Source of the DNA: Deltaproteobacteria bacterium
GTDB taxonomy: Bacteria; Myxococcota_A; Polyangia; Polyangiales; JADJMO01
NCBI GenBank assembly: GCA_022843175.1
Contig: JALHOE010000069.1
Span: forward strand, 1 to 39,792
Length of the DNA: 39,792 nucleotides
Direction of reading: 5' to 3'
Under the pieces are notes generated by a model that was not told the origin of the DNA, did not search any database, and was given only the letters and a program-made list of their open reading frames with translations. Shown piece after piece: positions 33,572 to 39,792 of this stretch. A program made the translations under genes and the position numbers. The stretch's first letter is position 1. Every line of letters starts with the position of its first letter.

Positions 33572-34360
33572 ATGGACGCCGAGACGCTCGAGCAAGCCCG
33601 CAACGGAGACAGCGCCGCGATGGAGCGCGTGCTCGGCGAGGTCGCGCCGGCGGTCCATCGATTCGGCATGCGGATGTGCCGCCAGCGGGACGACGCAGAC
33701 GAGGTGTTGCAGGACACGCTCCTCGCCATCGCGCAGAACCTCCCGTCGTTCGAGGGCCGCTCGTCGCTGACGAGCTGGGTGTTCACGCTCGCGCGCACGG
33801 CGTGCGCGCGTCGGCGGCGCGGCCTCAAGAACCGGCCGTTCGCGAGCGCGGACGACGCGCCCGAGCCGGAAGACCCCGCGCCCACCCCGGAGGACGCGGC
33901 GATGGCGCAGGACCTCAGCGCGCGCGTCAACGCGGCGATCCTCCGGCTCCCCGAGTCGCTGCGCGAGGTGCTCGAGCTCCGCGACGTCGAAGGGCTCCCT
34001 GCGGCCGAGGCTGCGTCGGCGCTGGGCATCACTGTCGAGGCGCTCAAGAGCCGGCTGCACCGCGCGCGCGGCGCGCTCCGCGAAGCGCTGAGGCCGATGC
34101 TCGAGAGCGGAACTGCGTCCGCACCGAGCTGCCCCGACGTGGTCACGGCGCTGTCGAAGAAGCTCGAGGGTGAGCTCGACGAAGCCGACTGCGCCGAGAT
34201 GGAGCGCCACGTCGCGAGCTGCCCCGCCTGCACCGGTGCGTGCGACACCCTCCGCCAGGCGCTGTCGATGTGCCGCGCCTCCGGCCGCGGTCCCGTCGCG
34301 CCGGCCGTGCAGGCCCGGGTCAGGGCTGCGGTCGCCGCGTGGGTCGCTCAGCGGGCGTGA
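33572..34360 (+). CDS. ECF sigma factor with C-terminal zinc-finger anti-sigma-like domain
   Basis: RNA polymerase sigma factor of 262 residues. Region 2 (about 24-85) has [20 protein letters not shown]; region 4 (about 118-172) has [16 protein letters not shown] and an [21 protein letters not shown]. About 75 extra residues follow with a zf-HC2/ZAS pattern: C187, LEGELDE, H213-x3-C217-x2-C220, plus C207, C224 and C234. In most ECF systems this module sits on a separate anti-sigma factor. Myxococcus CorE-type sigma factors also carry a Cys-rich tail and self-regulate through metal. No separate anti-sigma gene is adjacent. Likely thiol- or metal-switched (inference). Confidence 0.92.
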   Translation: MDAETLEQARNGDSAAMERVLGEVAPAVHRFGMRMCRQRDDADEVLQDTLLAIAQNLPSFEGRSSLTSWVFTLARTACARRRRGLKNRPFASADDAPEPEDPAPTPEDAAMAQDLSARVNAAILRLPESLREVLELRDVEGLPAAEAASALGITVEALKSRLHRARGALREALRPMLESGTASAPSCPDVVTALSKKLEGELDEADCAEMERHVASCPACTGACDTLRQALSMCRASGRGPVAPAVQARVRAAVAAWVAQRA

Positions 34361-34390
34361 ACCCTCCGGCCGGGCCGCCGGCTCTCACCG
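34359..34390 (+). promoter_or_regulatory. ECF-type promoter of the persulfide hydrolase gene
   Basis: GAACCCT (34359-34365, overlapping the sigma gene stop), 11 bases, then GCCGGCTCTCACCG (34377-34390). Perfect match to the rhodanese element in both blocks and spacing. It ends 14 bases before the ATG. Confidence 0.65.
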
Positions 34391-34404
34391 CTCGGAGGCC
34401 CACG

Positions 34405-35265
34405 ATGAAGGTGAAAGAGTTCTTCGATCCGCAGACGTTCACGCTGACCTACGTGGTGAGCGAGGGAGCCGATGCGGTGATCATCGACCCGGTGCTCGAC
34501 TACGACCCGGCGTCCTCACGCACGACCACCACCTCGATCGACAAGGTGCTCGAGTACGTCGCCGAGCAGAACCTTCGCGTGCACTTCGCGCTCGAGACCC
34601 ACGCCCACGCCGACCACCTCTCGGCCGCGCAAATCGTGAACAAGCGTCTCGGCGCCAAGCTGGCGATCGGCGCGCGGATCACCGAGGTGCAGAAGACCTT
34701 CCAGAGGGTCTTCGACCTGCCCAAGCTCGAGACCAACGGCGCGCAGTTCGATCGACTTCTCGCGCACGGCGAGGTGCTTCAAGCGGGCGCGCTCTCGGTC
34801 CGCGTGCTCGCGACGCCGGGGCACACGCCGGCTTGCGTCTCCTATGCGATCGGCGACGCGGTGTTTACCGGCGACGCGCTGTTCATCGAGGACTACGGCA
34901 CCGGCCGCACCGACTTTCCGGGCGGCAGCGCCGACGATCTCTATCGCTCGATTCACGAGGTGCTCTACGCGCTCCCGCCCGAGACGCGGGTGTTCGTCGG
35001 TCACGACTATCAGCCCGGCGGTCGCGCCGTTCGGTCCGAGACAACGATCGCGGCCTCGCGCGCGCACAACGTGCATCTCCGCGCCGGCACCACGCACGAG
35101 CAGTTCGTCGCGCTGCGCAGGGACCGCGACCGCGGCCTCAACGCGCCGCGTCTCCTCTACCCGAGCGTGCAGGTAAACATCGACGGTGGGCGTCTGCCGC
35201 CGCGGCACGAGAACGGCACCCGCTACCTCGCGGTCCCGATCGGCGGCCCCAAGGAGCTCGACTAG
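34405..35265 (+). CDS. Metallo-beta-lactamase-fold hydrolase, persulfide dioxygenase-like (Blh/ETHE1 group)
   Basis: Soluble enzyme of 286 residues. The metal motif is THAHADHLS (H66, H68, D70, H71), followed by [18 protein letters not shown] and GHDYQPGGR, wording typical of ETHE1/Blh persulfide dioxygenases, which oxidise glutathione persulfide to sulfite with iron. The DPxLDYDPAS opening also fits this group. The ATG has CGGAGG about six bases upstream. It lies 44 bases after the ECF sigma gene but has its own ECF-like promoter. Glyoxalase II is the main alternative and is less likely given the sulfur context. Confidence 0.87.
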   Translation: MKVKEFFDPQTFTLTYVVSEGADAVIIDPVLDYDPASSRTTTTSIDKVLEYVAEQNLRVHFALETHAHADHLSAAQIVNKRLGAKLAIGARITEVQKTFQRVFDLPKLETNGAQFDRLLAHGEVLQAGALSVRVLATPGHTPACVSYAIGDAVFTGDALFIEDYGTGRTDFPGGSADDLYRSIHEVLYALPPETRVFVGHDYQPGGRAVRSETTIAASRAHNVHLRAGTTHEQFVALRRDRDRGLNAPRLLYPSVQVNIDGGRLPPRHENGTRYLAVPIGGPKELD

Positions 35266-35337
35266 GGCTCGACGGATCGAGCGCTGAGGTCCGCGCGAAG
35301 AAGCTGCGCTGGCCGTGTAATTGCTACTTCCAACTAC

Positions 35338-35895
35338 ATGGCCCGCATCCAACTCGATGAGCTGCTTCGCGGCGTCGCACGCGAGGCCGGACACCCCGAC
35401 ACGCCGCCGGAGACGGTGCAGCGTGTGACGGAGGCAACCCTGTCGGCGCTCGCCAGCAAGCTGCCGATGATCGACCTGCGGGCGCTGCAACGTTGCTTGC
35501 CCGAGCAGCTCGAGGACGCGGTCTGCGTCTCCGAGACCCGCGACAGCTTCTTCGATCACGTCGCGCGCGCAGAGCACGACGAGACCTACGCCGCGACCGA
35601 GCACGCCGAGGCCGTGCTGCGCGCGCTCGGTCGTCTGCTCGACGACGACGTGCGTGCACGGCTCAAGGAGCACCTCCCCGCGGACGTCGGAGTCCTGCTC
35701 AACAGGGAGTCGAAGCCCGATCGCATCTTCTCCGTGCGACGCGTCCCCGGCGGCTTCGCTGTGTTCGGCCGCGGCTCCTCGAAGGTGTCGCAGGTGTTCG
35801 CGAAGCGCGAGGACGCGGTCGCCGAAGCGAGGCTCCTCGGCGGCTCAGTGATGGTCGACGGCGACACCGGGCACCTGGTGTCGGAGCGCATCTGA
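35338..35895 (+). CDS. DUF2267-like protein
   Basis: Cytoplasmic protein of 185 residues. The first 115 resemble DUF2267 (two similar helical halves: TEATLSALASKLPMIDLRAL and HAEAVLRALGRLLDDDVRAR). The last 60 form a small beta-rich part (VRRVPGGFAVFGRGSSKVSQ) like the short DUF2188 fold. Function unknown; such proteins often sit near stress genes. No operon partner is close. Confidence 0.65.
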   Translation: MARIQLDELLRGVAREAGHPDTPPETVQRVTEATLSALASKLPMIDLRALQRCLPEQLEDAVCVSETRDSFFDHVARAEHDETYAATEHAEAVLRALGRLLDDDVRARLKEHLPADVGVLLNRESKPDRIFSVRRVPGGFAVFGRGSSKVSQVFAKREDAVAEARLLGGSVMVDGDTGHLVSERI

Positions 35896-35986
35896 GCCCC
35901 CTGTGGACGGGCGCGATGGGTGCGTCGCCGGCGCAAACGCTGCGCTCCATGCGCGCCGTGGCCTGAAAATCTAGCTCAGTTTGTGG

Positions 35987-36002
35987 TGGCACGACCTTCG
36001 CT
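35987..36002 (+). promoter_or_regulatory. Sigma-54-like promoter
   Basis: TGGCACG, four bases, TCGCT: perfect -24 box, one mismatch at -12, correct spacing; the same boxes as the YeeE promoter. Expected start near 36013 leaves room for the ribosome site (CGAGG) and the ATG at 36028. Confidence 0.5.
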
Positions 36003-36027
36003 CGCGGTCCCGCTCCGAGGTCTCCCC

Positions 36028-36291
36028 ATGCTCCAGCCGCCGCACGCCGAAGCCCTTCACCTCCTCGAGGAGTTCGCCCGTGATCTCGCCGCCGGTCGCG
36101 AGCCCAGGCACGGCAACATCACGGAGACCCTGCAGCAGCTTCGGCTCGGCGCGACCCGGGGCAACTGGCTGCTCCGCATCCTCAACGAGACGGCGGCGCA
36201 CACGGCCGAGAGCCCGTCTGCGCGACGTCAGTTCTTCCATGCAGCGCGCGCGTTCGTGTCGCTCCGACGCGATCCCTACATGGCTGCGTGA
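36028..36291 (+). CDS. Small hypothetical protein
   Basis: An 87-residue, mostly helical, soluble protein (HAEALHLLEEFARDLAAGR, LLRILNETAAHTAES). No family is recognised. The ATG is supported by CGAGG seven bases upstream and by a well-placed sigma-54-like promoter, so it may be a single-gene member of a sigma-54 regulon. It ends two bases before the stop of the convergent histidine kinase. Confidence 0.6.
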   Translation: MLQPPHAEALHLLEEFARDLAAGREPRHGNITETLQQLRLGATRGNWLLRILNETAAHTAESPSARRQFFHAARAFVSLRRDPYMAA

Positions 36292-36293
36292 GC

Positions 36294-37532
36294 TCACTCC
36301 GCGGCTGCGGGGAACGTCATGGTGAAAGCGGCGCCCTCGCCCGGCGCGGAGCGGAGGACGATGCGACCGTGATGCCGCTGCGCGAACGAGTACACCGTGG
36401 ACAGGCCGAGCCCGGTGCCCTCCCTGCCCTTGGTGGTGAAGAACGGATCGAACACCTTGGCGCGAACCTCTTCGGTCATGCCGGGGCCGTCGTCCGACAC
36501 GCGGAGAAAGCCCTCGCCCTCGCCGGTGCGTCCCGTCGCCACCTCGATGCGGCCGCCGTTGGGCATTGCGTCGACCGCGTTGACGATCAGGTTGACGATC
36601 GCGGCGATCGCCTCGCTCGCTGTGAGCTTCACCGGGGGCGCCTCATCGAGCGAGGCCACGAGGGTGATGTGGACGTCGTGCTTGGCTCGCGTGCGCGGCT
36701 TCGCGATCTCGATCGACTCGCGGGCCAGCTGACGTAGATCGCAGACCTCGGCCCGCTCGCTGCCGGATTGACGCGAGTAGTCCCGCAGCCGCTCGATCGT
36801 CTCGAGCCCACGCTTGAGGATGCCCTGCATCTCGGACACCGATTGCTGGCAGTCCTCGTCTGTTTTGGGGATGGCCCGACGAAGGAACTGCAAGTGAAGC
36901 GAGAGCGGGTTGATGATGTTCTTGAGATCGTGCGACACGCCGGCCGCCATCTCGCCGAGGGCTCGCAGCTTCTCGTTGCCGACCAACACCTCGCGCTGCG
37001 CGCGCAGCTCGGCGTAATTGCGCGCGAGCTCGTCGTAGCGGGCGGCGCAGTTCAGCCCGCTCGCGGAGAGGCCGGCCAGCGCGTGCGCCACCGAGTGATC
37101 GAAATCATCCACCTCGCGTCCGTAGACGTAGATGACCGAGCCGTAGAGGCCGCCGCCCGATGCGAGCGGCGCAACGATCGTCCGCGCGCCGCGGCAGATG
37201 TCGAGCGAGCTGCAGGCTCGCAACAGGTCGTCGCCGAGCGAGGGCTCGAGCGCGTCCTCCGGGGGGAAGCCCGCGAACTGCTCGGGGAGGTTGCGGGCCG
37301 CACCGATGCGCGTGGCTCCATCGGGGCTGATTTCGACGACCACTGCGGCCACCGCGCCGGCGTCCTCGACCGCCGCCGCGACGAGCGAGCGCATGACGGT
37401 CTGCGACTCGGCGACTCCGGAGAGGAGCTCGCCGAAGCGCATCAGTGCGCGCATCGCCTTCTGCTCCCGGGATCCGGTCACGGATTCCACCATATTCATC
37501 CCGAGGGCGCTCGGGAAGCGCCCCTCGTGCAT
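36294..37532 (-). CDS. GAF-domain sensor histidine kinase
   Basis: Soluble kinase of 412 residues. A GAF-like domain (about 25-165) precedes the phospho-acceptor H201 in GVSHDLKNIINPL, then N box NLIVNAVDAMPNGG, G1 SDDGPGM and G2 GTGLGLSTVYSF. The HDLKN box is the NtrB-like type that often pairs with NtrC regulators; none is adjacent. The ATG at 37532 leaves 35 bases to the divergent stressosome operon. Downstream Met codons (12 and 14) are possible starts. Confidence 0.9.
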   Translation of the reverse strand: MHEGRFPSALGMNMVESVTGSREQKAMRALMRFGELLSGVAESQTVMRSLVAAAVEDAGAVAAVVVEISPDGATRIGAARNLPEQFAGFPPEDALEPSLGDDLLRACSSLDICRGARTIVAPLASGGGLYGSVIYVYGREVDDFDHSVAHALAGLSASGLNCAARYDELARNYAELRAQREVLVGNEKLRALGEMAAGVSHDLKNIINPLSLHLQFLRRAIPKTDEDCQQSVSEMQGILKRGLETIERLRDYSRQSGSERAEVCDLRQLARESIEIAKPRTRAKHDVHITLVASLDEAPPVKLTASEAIAAIVNLIVNAVDAMPNGGRIEVATGRTGEGEGFLRVSDDGPGMTEEVRAKVFDPFFTTKGREGTGLGLSTVYSFAQRHHGRIVLRSAPGEGAAFTMTFPAAAE

Positions 37533-37567
37533 GACAACCCGACGCAGGCGGCGTACTTTGCCGGGCC

Positions 37568-38503
37568 ATGAATCGCGCGGTGCCCGCTCCCCGCTCGCTG
37601 TCGGAGACGCTCAAGTTCGACGCACGAGAGCTCAACAGTCGTCGGACGTTCTTTCAGCTCAGCGACGATGACCTCGCGCGCCTCAAGGGCCTCCGTCCCT
37701 TCGCCGAGCGGCACATGGACGACGTCGTCGAGGACTTCTACCGACTGATCCTGTCGCACCCCGAGGCGCGGCGATTCTTCCCGGACGACGAGACCATCCG
37801 CCGCGTGAAGCGGCTCCAGCGCGACTACTTCCTCCAGCTGTTCGACGGCGTCTGCGACCTTGCGTACGTCGAGAACCGCCTCCGCGTGGGCGCCGCGCAC
37901 GAGCGCATCGGAATGGCGCCGCGCTGGTACATCGGCGCGTACCGCCACTACCTCGCGATCCTGCTCGACCGCATCACCGCCGACGTGCCGGATCCGGCCG
38001 AGGCGCGCGCCTCGTACCAGAGCATGTTGCGCTTGGTCGGCTTCGACATGTCCCTGGCCATCGACGCGTACATCGCGGCCAACCTCGACACGCTCGGCCG
38101 CCACCAGGCGGCGATCCGCGAGCTGTCCACGCCCGTCATCAAGGTGCACGACCACATCCTCCTGCTCCCGCTGGTCGGCGCGATCGACAGTGAGCGCGCG
38201 CAGCAGATCATGGAGGCCGTGTTGCTCCGGGTCATCGGCGAGAAGGCGCGGGCGATCATCATCGACATCGCGGGCGTCCCCGTCGTCGACACGCGCGTCG
38301 CCGATCACCTCCTCAAGACGACGGCGGCCGTGCGCCTCGTCGGCGGAAAGGTCATCCTCACCGGCATCAGCGCGCAGGTCGCCCGCACCATCGTCCAGCT
38401 CGGAGTGGACATCTCCACCATGTACACCGTCGCCGAGCTCTCCGAGGGCATCGAGCTCGCCCTTGGGCTGGTCGGCAAGCAGATCAGCACGGGCGCCACG
38501 TGA
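37568..38503 (+). CDS. rsbR: Globin-coupled RsbR stressosome sensor
   Basis: Stressosome subunit of 311 residues. The N-terminal 175 residues are a sensor globin: FYRLILSHPEARRFF, YFLQLFDG (distal pocket Tyr/Phe) and proximal H111 in GAAHERIGMAPRWYIGAYRHYL (cited in part). It should bind haem and sense oxygen or nitric oxide. The STAS domain (about 187-300) has IIDIAGVPVVDTRVADHLL with T242 as candidate phosphosite. The stop overlaps the GTG of rsbS (GTGA). Haem RsbR proteins are known from Vibrio stressosomes. Confidence 0.92.
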   Translation: MNRAVPAPRSLSETLKFDARELNSRRTFFQLSDDDLARLKGLRPFAERHMDDVVEDFYRLILSHPEARRFFPDDETIRRVKRLQRDYFLQLFDGVCDLAYVENRLRVGAAHERIGMAPRWYIGAYRHYLAILLDRITADVPDPAEARASYQSMLRLVGFDMSLAIDAYIAANLDTLGRHQAAIRELSTPVIKVHDHILLLPLVGAIDSERAQQIMEAVLLRVIGEKARAIIIDIAGVPVVDTRVADHLLKTTAAVRLVGGKVILTGISAQVARTIVQLGVDISTMYTVAELSEGIELALGLVGKQISTGAT

Positions 38504-38877
38504 GCCAACGCGGCAACATCCCGATCCTCCGCGTCGGCTCCAACCTGCTGACGACGATCCACATCGACCTCCACGACACGATCGCCGAGGCGTTCCAGGA
38601 AGACGTGCTCGTCGCCATCAAGAACACCGGCGCCAAGGGCCTGGTGATCGACATTACCGGGCTCGAAGAGGTCGACACGTACGTCGCCCGTATCCTCGCG
38701 GACACCGGCCGCATGGCCGCCCTGATGGGCGCGCACACCATCCTCGTCGGCATGCGCGCCGAGGTCGCGGCCACGCTGGTGCGGATGGGCTTCGCGATGG
38801 ACACCGTCGAGACCGCGCTCGACGTCGACGACGGGCTCGCGATGCTCCAGGCGCGCAAAGCACTCGGGCGGAAGTAG
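38500..38877 (+). CDS. rsbS: RsbS-like STAS stressosome core protein
   Basis: Single STAS domain of 125 residues that builds the stressosome core with RsbR and holds RsbT. The phosphorylation loop reads GLVIDITGLEEVDTYVARIL, with T60 where Bacillus subtilis RsbS has the regulatory Ser59 (from memory). The GTG start overlaps the rsbR stop by four bases. It is followed three bases after its stop by rsbT. Confidence 0.92.
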   Translation: MSQRGNIPILRVGSNLLTTIHIDLHDTIAEAFQEDVLVAIKNTGAKGLVIDITGLEEVDTYVARILADTGRMAALMGAHTILVGMRAEVAATLVRMGFAMDTVETALDVDDGLAMLQARKALGRK

Positions 38878-38880
38878 TTG

Positions 38881-39294
38881 ATGGCCGACGTGGTCCAGCG
38901 CTGGGAAATGCCCATCCGTACCGAGGACGACGTCATCCTCGTTCGGCGCAAGGCGCGCATGCTCGCGCAAGAGCGAGGCTTCGACGCCTTCGCCACCGCC
39001 GCGCTCACCACCGCGGCCTCCGAGCTCGGACGCAACGCGCTCGTCCACGGGGGCGGCGGCGGCGCGCTCATCGAGCACCTCGCCGACGGCACGCGGAGCG
39101 GCATTCGCATCACGTTCGTCGATCGCGGCCCGGGCATTGCAGATATGGCCCGTGTGCTCGCCGGTGGCTACAGCACCGCGCGTTCCCTCGGGCTCGGCCT
39201 GTCGGGTACGCGGCGTCTGGTCGAGGAGTTCGACATCGAGTCCGCTCCGGGCGCCGGCACGAAGGTCGTGATCTGCAAATGGACACGGTACTAA
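38881..39294 (+). CDS. rsbT: RsbT-like serine/threonine kinase
   Basis: GHKL-type switch kinase of 137 residues. N box ASELGRNALVHGG, G1 DRGPGIADM and G2 GLGLSGTRRLVEEF are the RsbT signatures. In Bacillus it phosphorylates RsbS/RsbR, leaves the complex, and turns on a downstream phosphatase. The ATG at 38881 is preferred to the TTG just before it. The end overlaps the next gene by 16 bases. Confidence 0.92.
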   Translation: MADVVQRWEMPIRTEDDVILVRRKARMLAQERGFDAFATAALTTAASELGRNALVHGGGGGALIEHLADGTRSGIRITFVDRGPGIADMARVLAGGYSTARSLGLGLSGTRRLVEEFDIESAPGAGTKVVICKWTRY

Positions 39295-39792
39295 CCCGAC
39301 GGTGGCTCGAGGGAGCCCCGTTCCGCAGCACGGTCGATGCCGCGTCGGTCTCGGTCGCGCGGGACGACGTCCGCACGGTCGCCACGCGGCTCGGGTTCGA
39401 CGCGACCGCGACCGGCGAGCTCGCGCTGATCGTCAGCGAGCTCGCCACCAATCAGCTCCGCCACGGCAGGCTCGGACGCATCGCGCTCCGCGAGATCGAG
39501 CGACACGACGTGCGCGGCATCGAGATCCTCGCCTTCGATCGCGGTGACGGCATCGCCGACCCGACCACGGCGCTCGCCGGCGCGCCCCGCGAGAGCGGCA
39601 GCCTCGGCGTCGGCATCTCGAGCGTCGTCCGCTTCAGCGACGAGGTCGACTTCGACGTCCGCGCCGGCGAGGGCACCTGCGTCCGCGCGCGCAAGTTCGT
39701 GCGACACGTGGGGCGCCGCCGCGAGGTCGCGAGCCTCGGCCGGCCGATCGAGGGTGAGCCCCGGAGCGGCGACGACGCGTGGTTCGGCCGCC
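39279..39792 (+). CDS. GHKL ATPase, N-terminal part (stressosome partner; runs off the window)
   Basis: At least 171 residues, open to the window end with no stop. N box VSELATNQLRHG, G1 AFDRGDGIADP and a G2-like SLGVGISSVVRF mark an anti-sigma-type histidine-kinase-like ATPase. In related proteobacterial operons the fourth gene joins such an ATPase to a SpoIIE/PP2C phosphatase (RsbX-like). The missing part should settle that. The ATG at 39279 lies inside the end of rsbT, in another frame. Confidence 0.8.
   Translation, partial: MDTVLTRRWLEGAPFRSTVDAASVSVARDDVRTVATRLGFDATATGELALIVSELATNQLRHGRLGRIALREIERHDVRGIEILAFDRGDGIADPTTALAGAPRESGSLGVGISSVVRFSDEVDFDVRAGEGTCVRARKFVRHVGRRREVASLGRPIEGEPRSGDDAWFGR

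Noticed and set aside
35970..35990. tRNA-like D-arm (TAGCTCAGTTTG)
   Set aside because: No T-arm, anticodon arm or acceptor stem can be folded around it.

Overview
The window is very GC-rich. It is packed with sigma-54 activators, histidine kinases, a Ser/Thr kinase-receiver fusion, secreted lipoproteins and long hexanucleotide arrays. This style fits a free-living Myxococcota bacterium, probably Polyangia and Sandaracinus-like. That assignment is inferred from gene content and style; no rRNA or other marker gene is present.

Layout. (1) 0.2-7.2 kb: a sigma-54 response regulator, a large lipoprotein with a haem c motif and a TolB-like propeller, haem A synthase, a TrhA/hemolysin III protein and a GAF-STAS regulator. 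(2) 7.2-11.1 kb: a minus-strand operon with two tandem ATP/ADP-translocase-like (NTT) transporters, one fused to HEAT repeats, and a hemerythrin. (3) 11.2-17.5 kb: envelope genes (PAP2 phosphatase, OmpA lipoprotein, Mla-type ATPase, FGE-sulfatase lipoprotein, secreted protein) and a CBS protein. (4) 17.4-20.7 kb: a sulfur locus with a split YeeE/YedE thiosulfate-type transporter diverging from a TauE exporter and a PAS sigma-54 activator. (5) 20.7-25.4 kb: an accessory, decayed region with hexamer arrays, hairpin repeats, an IS91-like transposase, a 5'-truncated cytochrome gene and a broken SmtB-like repressor. (6) 25.5-32.5 kb: a signalling island of two hybrid-free histidine kinases, a Ser/Thr kinase-REC fusion, a lone receiver, an Hpt protein and an NtrC-type regulator. 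(7) 33.2-35.3 kb: rhodanese, an ECF sigma factor carrying its own zinc-finger anti-sigma-like domain, and a persulfide-dioxygenase-like hydrolase. (8) 35.3-39.8 kb: small hypothetical genes, a histidine kinase, and a haem-globin stressosome operon (RsbR-RsbS-RsbT plus another ATPase) that runs off the end.

Main discovery candidate. The intervals upstream of the rhodanese gene and of the persulfide hydrolase carry the same promoter-like element, GAACCCT, 11 bases, then GCCGGCTCTCACCG, pointing at each gene. The ECF sigma gene lies between them. A third copy (7/7 and 11/14 matches, same spacing) lies about 15 kb away, directly before the TauE gene. This predicts one ECF regulon joining persulfide oxidation, sulfur transfer and sulfite export, with a Cys/His switch built into the sigma factor. 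The gene set resembles the BigR-type sulfide detoxification regulon, but the control differs. The YeeE pair on the other side of the TauE promoter has a sigma-54-like promoter and helically phased GAAACG repeats between the two units.
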